Part shown: positions 10,628-24,900 of the stretch, piece by piece
Layout: each line of letters begins with the position of its first letter
Position numbering within the stretch: position 1 is the stretch's first letter
From: Paragordius varius
Taxonomy: Eukaryota; Nematomorpha
NCBI GenBank assembly: GCA_964247055.1
Contig: OZ176054.1
Location: 13,268,001 to 13,332,000 of the forward strand
Length of the DNA stretch: 64,000 nt
Reading direction: 5' to 3'
Translations under genes and position numbers: made by a program
Notes under the pieces: generated by a model
Told to the model about the DNA's origin: nothing
The model's database searches: none
The model's input: the letters and a program-made list of their open reading frames with translations, nothing else

Positions 10628-13600
10628 CAAAACAGAACCAGATATTTTAACGTTTTATTTATGAATGACGAAACACTTTATTATCCCAAATGATTTAAAT
10701 CTTTTAAAAATAAGAATCTTGACTAAGATATTATTCGTTTTCTTGTGCAAAAAAATTTATTTACAGTTAGAGCATTTGAATAGGTACCAAATTCAACCTA
10801 AATACAAACAGATAATCTAAGCCCAAAATATCGATTAAGTACTAGGCTTTGACTCATTTAAATATCGGATCAAGGCTTATTCTCATAAGCCTAAGTATTT
10901 AAATAGGTTAAAATTTTCATTTTTAAGGCTAGAATCATTTATTTCTAACAATTTCTCACTACATCGTTTCATCTTTTATAAGAGCACTCGCTTATAAAAT
11001 CACTTTCAGGAAATTTTAATTTAGTACTTCCTGAGTCTCATAATCCGATTATAAGGCTTTTTATTTCATTCCCATTTAATCGTCTTTTCTTAAATGACAC
11101 AAAGTGATCTAAAACCAAAGCTAATAAATCAATACCAAATTTTTTGAAGATTTAAAACAACATAACATTCCCTTTCAAAAAAACCCTTAAACACTTGAAT
11201 ATAATTCCAAAATTAATTTTTAAATTTTCTTAAAATATGTAACTTGTCACATCACAGTTATTAATTAAAATATATGCAACAGTTTATTGACTTTTCTCTT
11301 AAAACTAAAAAGTACGACACACACCCTTTTAAAATTAAAATATAGCAAAGAAACACAAAAATATTAAGATTTTTAATTAATCTTTTGTGGTTTATCATCA
11401 AAATTTTAACTTAAACATTGCATTATTAAAATTATTATATATAAAAGGTTGTTAATAATTCACAAAAAAACGAAAATTTTGCAGAAGCAGTCATTATATA
11501 ATATATGAATATTATTTATATAATTTGATCAATTGTGATATTTTTATCAGAGAATATATATATATATATATATGTATTATATTAATTATGCTGATATTAA
11601 TTGGTATTTTGTATTTTTGTATTTTTTTTACAAATCTAAAAATATTTTTAAATGTATTGCTTATTAAAATATTACAAAAGTTTAACTATTGATTTGCGCA
11701 AAAAATATAACAAAAGTGTTTGTTATTGGGTTAAGATTTAAGCGTGTTTAATATACTAACAAGTATTTTTATCGCTAAAATCCCTTCCTTTATTTTTTTT
11801 TATTCAAAAAATGGGTTTCCTTTTGAAAATTTTATGAAATTAAAAAAAATGTTTTATTGTACTTACAATCTCTATTATATCATTATTCCCTCTTTTATAA
11901 ATCTCTAAAACCAAACATGCAAAAATGTGGTTTTTTCAATACTTAGATTAGAAAAAATATCAATATGGAAAAGATTCATTCCCCATGATTAATATATAGA
12001 TATAAGAATAATAATGATATATTTGTGCGTTTTGTAATGTTTTTTATGCTTAAGAAAAGCCTTGTCTTTTTGATTAGTAAGAAGTAGTAACATTAAACGA
12101 CTTGGAGATTTAAGAGAAGCTGGCAAAATAAAAAGTTAGATATTTTTACGATAAAAATATTTTACTATAAGAAATGAAACTGTGTACACTATCTATACAG
12201 CAGAATAGATTAAAAGATTATGTATTTTTCCTTCCTTACTTACTTACTTGGAAAAAAGAAGAGCAAAAGCTTAACTTTTATAAGAGATATTGTATTTATA
12301 TTTATGTTTAGTGTGTGTGAGTGTTTTAAGTTAAAAAAATCTGATAAAAACTCAATGAAGATTTAATTTTTCCTATCCTTTAAATATTCTAATATTTCAT
12401 CTCTTGATTTATTTAATATTCACGCCAAGCTATATTTCGATGCTAAAAAAGTAAAATTGTTCCTCACAACAACGCACCCCTTACATGAAAATTAATTATT
12501 TATTCTTGTTAGCACAATCCTTTACATCTTCCCGATATAAAGCTAGTTATTCCAAATAAGGTAAAAAATTTAACATATATTTAGCCATTAAAGATAATTA
12601 CTTAACGTTAAAAATATTTTTGGTTTTTCAGCAATAGCGATTCAAGTTTCTATCCTTTCAAACTTTTATTGTTACAAATTGTACACAATTTCCAACGAAT
12701 TTGAATGTTATTAGATTTCAAATCTATTTTAAAAACTCAATATTAGGGTGTATAATTTTATAAATCCTCAGTTAATATAGCAATTCCTATTTCGTAAACT
12801 TACTTTCGCTAGTTTGTTGGCTTAAATTTGCCAGATATCAGCTTGACAGCTTTGTTTTGGTTAGATTGTCGATAGAAATAATTTACGATAATACCACAAT
12901 GGACGAAATCGGGACTGATAACAAAATATCCCGATAAATTACACATATATTTTAGTGGAAAAATTTTGGGTTTCATCAAAAAGTAATTTCTATTGGCAAT
13001 TGCCCCATATCAAGAAATTCGCGTAAATCATATTAATTAAATTTGTTAAGTTGAAACACTTCGTATCAAAACATCAAATTATTTAGTATTTTAAAAATGT
13101 TTGAATCAAATATTTCATTAATCCTGACAAACACATTTTTGAAACCCGATATGAGCTAATCATCCTAACAAAAAGAGCCGATATTTTGCCATAAGAATTA
13201 AGGATAAATGAAAATATCAGAATAAATTGATTAAAAACGCTTGCGCTTTTGAATCAAATTCTTTTAAGTCTATTTCATCGCATTTTGATGCAAACTGGAA
13301 TCCACATAAAAACACTTAACATAAAACAAAACTTCCGTTTCTAAACCTTTTCATCGCATAAAATATATTTATATTTTTGATTTTAAAATAGATTTCATGA
13401 AGATCCAAAAAACAGATTTATAATGTTGTTTAATTGGTTTCTTACTTTATTGTTTATTTTTTTCAACAAAATTTTGCTACTAATTTTACAAAAAATGCAT
13501 TTGTTTAAATTTATTTGGAGACTTATAAAGTAAAAAATTCCTCTGATCTTAAGCTTTGAAATTAAGTTTAACAAGCACGTTTAATTGTATAAAATAAGAG

Positions 13601-13714
13601 TTTAACCCTATGTATTATTATCTAAATGAATTTTTAAGTTTTTTATAAAAAATTAATCATTAAGGTAATTTATAGATGTTTTTTTTATTTTATACCCATT
13701 GTTTAATTCTTCTG
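10628..13714. other. AT-rich intergenic stretch
   Basis: I see no gene. The stretch holds a (TA)n tract at 11554-11573, a short imperfect tandem of TTAC near 12235-12250, and around 12990-13200 a diffuse resemblance to the repeat at 20.1-20.3 kb and 47.9-48.1 kb (CCCCATATCAAGAAATTCGCG). Confidence 0.3.
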
Positions 13715-14080
13715 TTAACACTCCATTACCTTTTGGCGTAGTTTTATATCCCAGAGCGATTTAAAAGTATTTAAGGTATACAGCCGAATTTAAAATATGT
13801 TGCTTTCTTTAGCCTTTTAGGTGCATTTTGTATATTTTTAAAAAATTCCTCATCTCAAACTTTTTTGCCGCCCATTTTTTATAGATTGTTTTTTTAATTA
13901 GCTAATACAACAGGCAAACAAATTTATATAATGGTTAAATGTAAATAATTAACTTTTAAAGATTTCATCCTACATTTTACCAGCAAAAAATTGTTAATTT
14001 TTGATTTTGATATCAGCTGTTTGGTTTCAATCGTGTTTTGGCCTTAGATTTCTGAGGTCACAAAAGTGTAAAAAATATAT
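13715..14080. repeat. Family F repeat (copy 1)
   Basis: Begins AACACTCCATTACCTTTTGGCGTAG and continues with TTTTATATCCCAGAGC, CTTTCTTTAGCCTTTTAGGTGC and TTTTTTGCCGCCCATTTTTTA. The same order of blocks recurs at 17.46, 22.87 and 57.57 kb. The copy at 57.57 kb has an inverted partner end, so this is probably a TIR element. No coding capacity is seen. Confidence 0.55.
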
Positions 14081-14841
14081 TTCATATCTAATAAATGAGA
14101 ACAATGTTACATTATTAAATTTTAACTAAGATAATTTTCAAAGCTTAAACAAAATTAAGTTATTCCTATCGCAAAAGGTAAATTAAGACAAAAAAGTGAA
14201 ATTATGAAATGTTCAGGGAATTTTTGTATATTTTCATTATTTGCCCATGTTTAATTCTTTACTAAGATATTTTCAAGTAAGTCTTGTATAAGCAAAAATC
14301 TTGCTATTTGAATTTTTGTTAAAAAATATAATATCTAAAATATTTTTTGGTATTTTAAATTAGAAGTCACTTCGGTTTGATTTTACAACACTAAGTATTA
14401 TCAGTTGTAAAATTTGTACAAAAGAAAACTATTTTAAATTACCTCTGACACCTTTAAATTGACTACTTTAATAATATTCTTTTATTTTATGTGCAAATGA
14501 TGAGAATAATTAAGATTTACCCATTACACATTTTTGGAGCTTTCAATAGCGTATGGTGAAAAAGAATGCTACATCAATATTAAAGTTCAGAGTGGGATTA
14601 ATTTTAACCTGATTTTTTGCCATACTCTACTGGATACCTTATTGATATAGTTCAATAAACTGTTAATTCAAATAAAAAGTATTTTATTATGTTAATCGAA
14701 ACAAATTATCAAATATTATTGATATCAATCTACACATTATGATTGTAATACAATCTGTATACATGCAGCTTCGCTAAAATGATTCCTGAATTATGCTAAA
14801 AAACAGTTTTAGAGTGCAATATCTCAAGAAGTTTTAATTCT

Positions 14842-14914
14842 AAAGCGGTGGTATTTGGACCGCGGCCCACGGGATGGGTGCGACCCGAAAAGTGCTTTGC
14901 AATGGCCCTGAATT
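14842..14914. mobile_element. hAT-like remnant (family G) interrupted by element B
   Basis: AAAGCGGTGGTATTTGGACC, then GCGGCCCACGGG, AAAAGTGCTTT and ATGGCCCTGAATT. This is the same series of blocks as the inverse of 22.19-22.34 kb. It breaks off where the iteron element at 14915 begins. The CAGTGGT-type end fits hAT non-autonomous elements. Confidence 0.55.
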
Positions 14915-15242
14915 ATATACCATTTATAAAAATTCACCCTTAACCAATTTTAAATCCACCTCGAACAATTCCAATTCACCCTTGAACATTCAGATTCACC
15001 CTAAAAATAAATTATGAATTTTCGGGCTAATATAACTCATCATTAATATGAAATATATTTTTACAGCATAGTTTGTTATATTTTCAACATTATTTGATTT
15101 TAAATAGAGTCTCATATTTTAAAAATATTAAAATTCAAAGTAATTTTCAATTTCAAATAAATATAATTTATATTAGAAGAAATTTGATTGGATCGAGGGT
15201 TTCAAATTGTTCGAGGGTGAATTTGAAGTGTAAATGGTATAC
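14915..15242. mobile_element. Iteron-tipped small element (family B, copy 1)
   Basis: Ends ATACCATTTATA and, inverted, GTATACCATTTACACTTC. Inside the left end are four degenerate 21-bp units of the type AATTCACCCTYGAACAATT. At the right end are one or two inverted units (TTGTTCGAGGGTGAATTTG). The core has TTCGGGCTAATATAACTCATC and an AT-rich centre. About 330 bp, no coding sequence. Confidence 0.75.
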
Positions 15243-15640
15243 AAATTATTAGAAAGTATATATATAACCCTATATTTGGTACGCTAATATAGTTTATTAA
15301 AAAAGGTTATTTATTACATTGTTATATCAAAATATTTTAAAATCATTATACCCATTTTTAAACCGTTTATAAATTGTTTAAACGGGCTATAATTTTATGA
15401 CTTATGGTATTTTACTTTATTTATCTTTTATATTTTTGCGAGTTTTACAAAGAATTTCTGAAGGGCATTTCAATAAGTAGTTAATAATAAAACATTTTCA
15501 AACCATGAAAATGACTTATTCACCTATTTATCTAGTAAGTTGGGAATCACACATATATTCGGCTGCATAGTGTAAAATGCTAAGATTTCTAAAAATATTT
15601 TGATCAAGGGCACTGTTTATTTTGTGGTATTGTGACAATG
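15243..15640. other. AT-rich intergenic stretch
   Basis: I see no gene or clear repeat family here. Confidence 0.25.
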
Positions 15641-15835
15641 TTAGTCAGGGGTGCTAACTAAAGTTTATAAAGGGCCAAAAAATATTTAAAATACATTTTC
15701 TCCTATCAAAGGCCATAATACCGTTGAAATTTTAATCTATTTGACACATTTTCAGACATATTTAATCAAAATTAGTACTCCATACCATACAAAAGCACTT
15801 TTAACCATGCCGCCTGTGGCCCGCGGTTTTACTGG
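15641..15835. mobile_element. hAT-like remnant (family G)
   Basis: TCAGGGGTGCTAACTAAAG at the left, AAGGGCCAAAAAATATT and GGCCATAATACC inside, and AAAGCACTTTTAACCATG then GTGGCCCGCGGTTTTACTGG at the right. This is the usual block order of the family. The short open frame over it (15741-15938) is not a gene. Confidence 0.5.
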
Positions 15836-16390
15836 GTTTGATTATTTAAATTTAATGAAATCTAATCATCATTATCCTTTTATTAAAATTTGTAACGAAT
15901 TAATTAGGGAAAAACATCTTTTTGAAAGATTTATTTAACATACTCTACTTAAAATATTTTTTTTTCACTAATAAGAAAAGCAGGAGGTATTTGCACTTAG
16001 CGATTTGTAATTTAAACACCGTTTATATATTCTTCGATTTTGTCTAAATATAAACAAAATTGCTTTAGACTGGTCAAAAATAATCTATATCATTGAGCTT
16101 ATAAAAGCAGTCACAATTATCAATATCCAACTATCCTAATTGGCTAAAAAACCAAACAAATTCCAATCAATGTGTTTTTCAATTTTGAATTCATTTTTAA
16201 ATAATTCATATGATATGATAAACATATGGACACGCTTTTTTAAAAGCGGCCACAATCTCGGTTGGCATTATCTAGAAGGGTTTTTTTTCAATTAACCAGT
16301 ATATTAATCTTTTTGCAACATAATTCACTTTTTATTTTTGGGATTCTATTATTCATCGTTTATTTCGGAAAAAAATAGTAGGAAATTATA

Positions 16391-16666
16391 CAGTAAAAAT
16401 TGAAATTATACGGACAAAATGTACAAATATAAAGACAAATATTCTTTAAAGACAACAATACTTTTTAAACCTTAATTTAAATATAACTCATTGTTTTGAA
16501 CTGTAAATTATGAAATAAAGACGTATATTGGCAACACAATCAATGACATATTTTACGATTTATTAAATAGCTTAGATAAGAAAAATCAAAGTTTTCGAAA
16601 AGCAACTTTTAAAAAAAATTTTGTCTTAATATTTTTACATTTTGTCCTTATAATTTCAGTTTTCTG
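16391..16666. mobile_element. MITE of family A (copy 3)
   Basis: Left end CAGTAAAAATTGAAATTATA preceded by TA; right end TAATTTCAGTTTTCTG followed by TA. The middle carries the family block GCAACACAATCAATGACAT. About 276 bp. Confidence 0.85.
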
Positions 16667-17459
16667 TAAATAATATAAAAGATTTTTATCGGAAAATGTG
16701 TTATTAAAATCTAAGTAAAATTAAAATTATGAGCTTTAAAAATGGCTAATTTTGCACTCTTCTGTAAACTAGAGATAAAAAAATTTGAGAATATAATTTA
16801 AATGGCTCCTATCTCTTTTATTAGAGTCTGAATGAATATTTTGTAATATGTTACATATATAGCTATATAGCGTATAGTAAAAATTAATGAATAAATTATT
16901 TTTATTATCATTATAATAGTCTACAAGCATTCAATGCAATGTTCTTCCATTGAAACAGATCTTAAATGCTGAAACCTTTTTTTTACACATAAAAAGCCAG
17001 AATAAATTTGCTTCTTATCAGATTTTTTCTAGATTAATTTTTTTTTGTAGATTATTTTATCTAAAAATAATAATATTTGTTAAATCAAAAATTACATTAA
17101 CTTTTAAACATATTAATTATTTTAAAAAGCTTTCACCAATCAACAATTCAATACCTTGGTTTTTTACCCTGTAGCACAATTTAATCATAAAACCTATACA
17201 AAATAACTTTCATGACCTTTAAGGATTATATAATTGTAAAAAATGATAACAATTTTTGATCGCCTTTTATTTTATTTTATTATTTGACAATAAAATTTGA
17301 TCATAATCATAATATGTTTTTTACTTGATTTGGGCATAGGGTCGCAAAGTGCTAAAAATAGAAGTTGATTTTTTTACATAAGATTTGATAATTTTTAAAG
17401 GAAACTTTCAAAATTTTAGTTGTTACAAAATAATGATAAAACACTTTGACTTTTTCATT
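16667..17459. other. AT-rich intergenic stretch
   Basis: No gene can be supported. A 74-codon open frame at 16950-17174 has low-complexity composition and no recognisable domain. An exon of a neighbouring gene is not excluded, but nothing favours it. Confidence 0.25.
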
Positions 17460-17900
17460 TTTTGTCCGCGATAACGCATTGGGGTAGTTTTATATCGCAG
17501 AGCTCAATCTTGTAAGTACTAGTGTTAGAGTTATTATAGTTAAAATTTAAATATGAAACATTATTCATCTGTATTTGAAAACAAAATTATTTTTACAGTT
17601 TTGTAAGTTCTATAAATTGGAACAACTCTAAAACACCATTGAACTAAGCAGCTGATTTTAAAATCAATATAAATATCAAGTTTTTGCTGTAAAAATGCAA
17701 CCTCAAATAGTTAATCATTTACATATTCTAACCATAATATATTTGGCGAATAAATTAAAAAAATGGTGGCAAAGTTTGACACGAGGATTTAGTACAATTT
17801 TAAATTTTATAAAAAATTTATTATGCGCCTGAAAGGCTTAGAAAGCATGTTTTGAATTCGGCTTAATACTACCTGATATGGACAAGAAATGGTTAAATTG
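17460..17900. repeat. Family F repeat (copy 2, with an inverted half)
   Basis: GCATTGGGGTAGTTTTATATCGCAGAGC at the left matches the other family F copies. From 17640 to 17890 the sequence runs in the inverse direction of copy 1 (TTTGGCGAATAAATT, AAAAATGGTGGCAAAGTTTG, TGCGCCTGAAAGGC). The copy therefore looks like two opposed fragments. Confidence 0.5.
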
Positions 17901-18957
17901 CATTTCTAAGTTTAGTCCGCACATGTTTTTTCATAAAATAAGATGTATCAAGTCAATTAAAACAAAAAGGACCAGTATTTTTAACAGCGCCGTCCCGAAG
18001 AGTTAAAATCTGAACTTAATTAAATACCAACTCAGTTTCTTCTTATAACAAGTGGTTTTCTCGATTCAAAGCCCTTTTATAATTTCATAAAGTCTGATAT
18101 AAAGAAAAATAACTTTTCTAATAAGACCAATTTGTATAATTTATTTTATGGCCAATTATCAAAATTTTTTTTGGACTAGTTTGTAATGAAAACAAATGTG
18201 ACCATGGGTTTTAAAATTTTTTTTGTGGTTAAAAAAATTAGCGCCTGGTGCCTTCGTTGTTTTAGAAATTAATGTATAATACAAAAACCGTTCGCTATTT
18301 TAAGCAAAGTGTTAACACATCTATAGAAAGGTTTAAGTGACAAACGTATATAGATAAATTTCTGTAAGCTAACAAATTTAAAGCAGTATCCATTAGATAA
18401 CTTTTGCATATAAATACGTATATAATTTACTTTTTTATATTAAAAAATCCATATTTTTAGGACATAAGTCCTTTGGTAAAAAACATAAACATACTAGGTA
18501 GCAGTTGATATACCAAACTTACGTTCCTTTTAAATGGTAAAAAGTCTAAAAAAAGGTTTTAACATAATTAAAAATATAGTTTTTTTAGCTTATACCTAGC
18601 CTCCTAACTATGGAAGCGGTGTTTGTTCTTTGTGCATTAAAGAAGGATTTTTTCATCTTCTTAAAACTATTCTTTTTTCGTTCAGATTTATTTTTTTATA
18701 CTTTAAGCCTTGTATGTGACAATTTGTTAATATTTTAAACGGATTATATATTTGTCGTCACCAAAAACAAGCAAAATAATAAGGTGGATACCGTCTATAT
18801 TTTTTATACGTTGAATGTAATTTAATCCTTAAAAAAGGTAAAAGGTATGCAATATTTTAACTATAAAATAATTTTTATAATTCATTTGCTAGTGAGAAAT
18901 CCCAATGCCATTTTACACGATGGGGATTTACCTTAAAGAAACTACAAATTTAATTTT
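17901..18957. other. Upstream region of the FRMPD4-like gene
   Basis: This stretch should contain the 5' UTR and promoter of the gene starting at 18958. In-frame TAA lies upstream of the ATG (about 18932). I see no convincing TATA box or initiator that stands out from the AT-rich background, and no coding sequence. Confidence 0.3.
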
Positions 18958-21900
18958 ATGACAATCCTTCCTACTACCCATTCTTCTAATATAAATTTCG
19001 ATCAAGATCTCCACAACAAATCAAAACTTTCAATTTTTGCCGAAAAAACCGATTTGAATGTAAATTCCTTAACTATTAACCAGAACCCAATCAAGCCAAT
19101 AAAATATCCAAACTCTTGTATTACCAATGGATTATCAAATAATAATAAAAATACTAAAAACATGGAAAATAAGGATAATATGAAAATTAACGATATAAAT
19201 TCTCGACGAGTAGCGCGTTGTGCATCACCCAACACGACAAACATTATCGAAAATATTTGCAATCAATTGCCGTCTCAATGGACAGCTTTTTTAACTCCTT
19301 TCGGGCGCGTTTATTATTACAAGTAAGCGGATTTTTTATGTTTTTTTGAAAAAGATTCCGAAAAAAATTATTGAATATGTGTCCATTTGGCTTTCTAGAA
19401 TTTATAGCTTTGAGTCAAAGTACTTTTGAAAAAAATTAAAAAAAAAACTTGCAAACTTAACACTAAATTTGGGTATTTAATATATAAATTTTATGAATCA
19501 TATATATTTTTTTTTAGTTTTAAAGCATTCATCGCGGTTCTACTTCATTTTAAATAATTTATTGATTAAAGATGTAATCTTTTATTTTTTGCATAATGTA
19601 TTAGCCCGCGATTTTGTATGAAAAAAAGAAATTTATATGGATTTTGTCTTCGGATTTTTACAAGGATAGGATTTAAAATCGGCATTGCATATTTTTTTAC
19701 TAAAAATTAGATAAAATCTGTTTAATGATATTAATGGTCAACAAAGTTCAACGATATCGTAGGATTTATAGATATTTATAATTCAACATAATACTACATA
19801 CAGCTCATACCATATGATGTTTAAATTCCGGGGTATTTTTGCTCGGATCTAAAATCTGTTATTCGAAATGTTTTTTATATACAATTGAATAAAGTTTTTT
19901 TACAATTTTAAACTTCCGAAAATTAGATTGTACCCTAGGTTAAAAATATCTAATTTCATTATAATCAAAATTTCTTCAAAATATATTAAACGCATTTCAA
20001 AGCAACTTGTGCACAATATCGGGAGAGTAAATATTTTTGATGAAATCTACATATATATATTTTGATAGATAACTGTGCCAGGCTTTTGTTTTTGGGTCAT
20101 ACGAGTTATATATATTATTACAACCATACTTTTATATTTATTGCTCCATATCAAGACAAATTTGCGCATATTTTGCTTAATAAAATTTTTATGGTCAAAC
20201 CTTAATGCATCACTCCAATATCATTAGAATAAATTATAAACTATATGAAAAATTCAATTAAAGTTAATATAACTTAGTTTTAAATCTAAACTCCAAAAAT
20301 CTCTGCCCATCTTTAAAAAAATGCAATACCGGAGTTTTGCGATACTATTTCCAATAACCGTTAAATTGTAATATAAAAAAAGTTTTTTCTGAAAAGTAGT
20401 TATTTTGCTATAAAATATTTAATCTAAGATTTTGATGAAGTTTTTTTATGTTATATTGAAGCATGGTAGATACGGCACGAAAACTCTTTAAGATATAATA
20501 AAAGCCCTTTATAATTTGATGATGCAGAACACCTCTTTGGGTTAATACAATTGTTCATCTTCAGAGGTATATTAAATAAATATATTTTGAAATTATCACG
20601 AAAAACATTTAATCAATATTTAGGTGACAGAAATGGCGTATTCGAATTAAATGCTAAATTTTTTACCTTTATCATTTTACTCCAAAATACCATTAAGATT
20701 TATTAAATTTGCTAAAAATTAATTATTTTGCATTTATTTAAAAGTATTTTTTGATGTCATAATCTGTTAAAAATTTAAATGACAAAACCTCAGTATTCTT
20801 GCGTTAAATTCAAGAGAGCTAGCCTATTTTTGAGAGGGCCAAAAATAATTTTTATCTTTATATATAGTTTATGATATATTTTGGTGTTATTTTTGCCAAA
20901 AAATTTAATTAAGCAAATTAAATTATAAATTTATGCCTTTGATCTCGAGTAATTATCACAAGATGCAGATTATTTATATAATTAAGCCTTAAATAAAACA
21001 AAACCACGAGTATCCTGATACATTTAACTATCAGAATATAAATATTTTATTTAGATAATTTTTATGCATGCATTGTGTTATTAAATTTAATGCTCATAGA
21101 TTAACCCACTTTATTACCAGGTGTAGTCATAAATCATTACCGGCTTAATTAAGAGTGGAATTACAAAAAGCCATTTTTTATCTAAAAATAAACGATAAGC
21201 ACACACAAGTTGAGCCCGCCGAAAATTAGCGTCTTTATTATTTAAGATATCGAACTTTGTGCCTGAAAAACAACATTTGCGGCAGCATTACCTATCTTTT
21301 CTATCAGAAAAAAAGTGTTTAAGGTAAAAAAAACGTGCAAAAATTATTGAATGATGACGATAAACCCAATAGATAATGGTGGAAATACATATAAGATAAA
21401 AAACAATAATTAGAGGAAGATCTATAGAAAAGATTCATAAAATTGGTAAATGGGTCCCTTATAGTTTGAATAAAATTCGAATAGAAAATTGCGAAATCAG
21501 TAAATACTGCTTGAACGTCGCAAAAAGAAATCATTTTTGCATCGAAATGTGACGAATGATGATAAGTGTGGATATATCCAAAGCGGGAAAAATCGTGGAT
21601 TTCACCTCGCTAAACCGGTGTATGCCAAATTGAAAGAATACCTCTGCTGTGATGGAACCAGAGCACTATTGTGATTTCAATGCAGAAATTGTAAATAAAC
21701 GCCATCGCATTAAATGAATGTAAACCTTGTATTAACCGCAAGACGAGAATGATATAGTAGGCAAAGCATGATTTTGCTAAATGAAAATACTTCGTCTCGC
21801 ACAGTGAAAGGCATTTTGAAATCGCTTCAATAAAAGATTAACCATTTGTTTGTGTGACACTATCTGACTAATACCGATTCGTATTTATCAAAGAAGTCCA

Positions 21901-24900
21901 CGCACAGAGCACCACTTAATAATTATGAAAACTTTGGAAAAGGCTTGGATTTGCTGCAAAATACAATCAATACGGCATATGATCTGTATATCACCTCAAA
22001 AATGGGCGAAATGATGATGATAGACAATATTTTTAAAATACATAACTGATAATCCTTAACAAAAGTTATTTTCTATAAAAAAACTTGTAAAAACTTTTGA
22101 CTACACCTCCTAATTTTAAATAATGGCAGCAAAAGGTTTAATATGAGATTTATTTTGTATTTAATAATCTTTGGATAATGCGCCAAAAGCCTTTAGAGCA
22201 GTGGTAAGAACTAACGAATTTTAAAGGACCAAAAATATTCTTGTCTTGATGGCCATAAAGATAAAACTTTATTGCTGTAATAAATTCAGGGCCATAAAAA
22301 GCATTTTTGGGTTCACATGCGGCCCATGGGCCGTGTTTTGAGTACTGTAGGTTTTTGCCTAAATTCATTTCAGGCCGCCTCTTAAATATTGGTTGCTGCC
22401 AAAAGTCGTATATCGAAATATTATACGCTTTAAGATATTGCTTAAGTCATCTAAAAATTGCCTTTTTTCATATATAAGAATCAATTGTCTCGATGGGCTC
22501 TAACAAGCCCGAAATTGTACGATTACTACAGATGAGAAATGTTTACATTCATTTTTGTTTTATTAAATTAGTTTATGTTTATAATGATAATTTGCAACAA
22601 AGTCTATCAAGAGCTGAATTTAGGGTCAAAAATGTGTTTTTTATTTATTTTTGAATACAGTTTACTAGTCCTTAATATTCAAATGGCCCTTACGGGTGAT
22701 ATATGAAACTTCGTAGAGGCATAATGGAAACAGTGAGAAAACGCTTTAAGATAATATAAAACAATTATTATTCGATGATGCCAAACAGATCTATCATTAA
22801 TTTTGATTATAATATTCTTTCGTCTTCAATCATATATTTTTTAGGAGCCCAATAACAAAAAAACGAACTTTTAACACCTCATGACTTTTTGGGGCAGTTT
22901 TATATTCCAGAGCTAAGGAATATTTTAAAATTATATGGTATTAGTCTGAATTTTAATATATGCTTTCTTTGGCCGTTTGGGCGCTTAATACAAAATTTGT
23001 TAAAAAATGTAAAATTGTAAAAAAATTCTCATTGCAAACTTTTTCGCCGCCATTTTTTTACTTTGAATTTTTAAATCGCTAATACAATAGGCGAATAAAT
23101 GTATATTATGGTTATATAAATAAATAACTTAAGTAGGCTTTCAGTTGCATTTTACCAGCAAAAACTTGTATTGATTCCGAAATCATTTTAAACATATGAC
23201 TGTAAAATGCAACCATAATATAACAATTTTTCTATTTTGTTGCCAATTGGTTAAATATATTCAGAAAAAATGTTTGAACATCAATTGTTCAAAGATTATG
23301 TGAGCATATTTTTGTTAATAATATAAATTAAATTTTCACGTGCCTCCCAACGAGTTTCAGAGGGCCCTGTGTTGGAAACCCTCTTGAAGTTATAAATCTG
23401 TAAAAAATATAGGCTTTTTTAATACAGGAGGAAAAGGATTTATGATTGATTTTTAACTAAAATAACTTTTAAACTTTATTTGATATTTGATGCTGCAAGC
23501 TGTGTTATATGAAAACAAAAGTTTGATTATTATATTAAGCACTAGAAATTATCAGCACTAGAATTTTTATTATCTTACTTTACACCTTTATCAACTTTTT
23601 CCAAAAATGTTATTTAATTTTTAAACACATGCATTTTTAAATAGCTTTGTCTTCAAAATCAGTTTTTGTTTGAAATAATAGGATTTCGAATTTATTTTAT
23701 TTGCAAGACCCTAGTCTATTAAGGATTCATTTAAAACATTTGCGACTGACATCTAAATTTGAATCAATGCAAATATTTGTTTATATAGAATAAACAAAAT
23801 ATTGTTTCCAGTCTTAAGCTTTTACCAAAAAAAATGAATGAATTATGTGCGATTGTTTTTCAAAATAGACTAATTATTTGAAAAGATTTAACTTTCTCAA
23901 TCTTGCCCCAAAGCCAAATGCACCACAAAAATTCTCACACTTTCTATTGGAAGTATACAGCTCATCAAGTATATTCTTGTAAAGGGTTAGAAACGATTCA
24001 AGGATTACATAAAAATTAAGATTTTTAACATATTATCTATTATGATAATGGATATCCTTTTGTTTGAAAAAAAATCTGAGCTTTAACATAGCTTTATTAT
24101 AACGTTCTGAGTCTATTGTAATTTTTCAAATATGATTATCTCGCAATATAGACATTTTTCTACTTCTTTTTACTGGGTCTTACTGGTCGCTTTTTCATGT
24201 TATCGACGCATTTTTAATTTTCTATCATAGAAAATATTTTAATTTACATTTTGCAATTTATATAAATATGTTATTTCATCTATAAATAGTGGGATATAAT
24301 TGAAGTGCTTTAAATTGCAAATCATTATATAGTATATAAAATATATTTTTATCAGTGACGGTAAGGAGCAGGCCTGTCACACCCTTTTCTGGACACCTAG
24401 ATATATTTTTATAAGCTTATGGTTCAAGCTTCGATATTTATAGAAACGTTTAAATGAATTAAATTTTTTGAGGGTTATTTTTATAAAACCATAATATGGG
24501 CACACAAGCTTTTAAATTATAAATTTAAACATTTTGAAAATTATATCCTTTTTACATCTATAGTAAAAAATATTTAGTATTTTTAAAGGTTGAAAGTGTG
24601 TTAAAACATAAATATGTAAATAATAATTTATTTATATGACAAGTGTTCTAGCCATAATGACTATAATTATTTGAAAATAACTGGTTAAAATCAGTTTTTC
24701 TATTACCAACCTGTATCCCTAATATTCTTCACATTATAAAAGCTGCAAAGACTATTCAATAATTTAATTTAGAAAAACTACTTTGGCCACTATTGTGACA
24801 TTGTGGAGAACTTGAGTTATATTTAGGGATTAAGGAGATATTTTTAAATTTTAGGCACTGTATAATATTATTTTATGGCCGATATCTCAACAATTTATTA

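Noticed and set aside
16950-17174. 74-codon plus-strand frame as an upstream gene
   Set aside because: Low-complexity Phe/Ile/Lys composition, no domain, no splice or start context.
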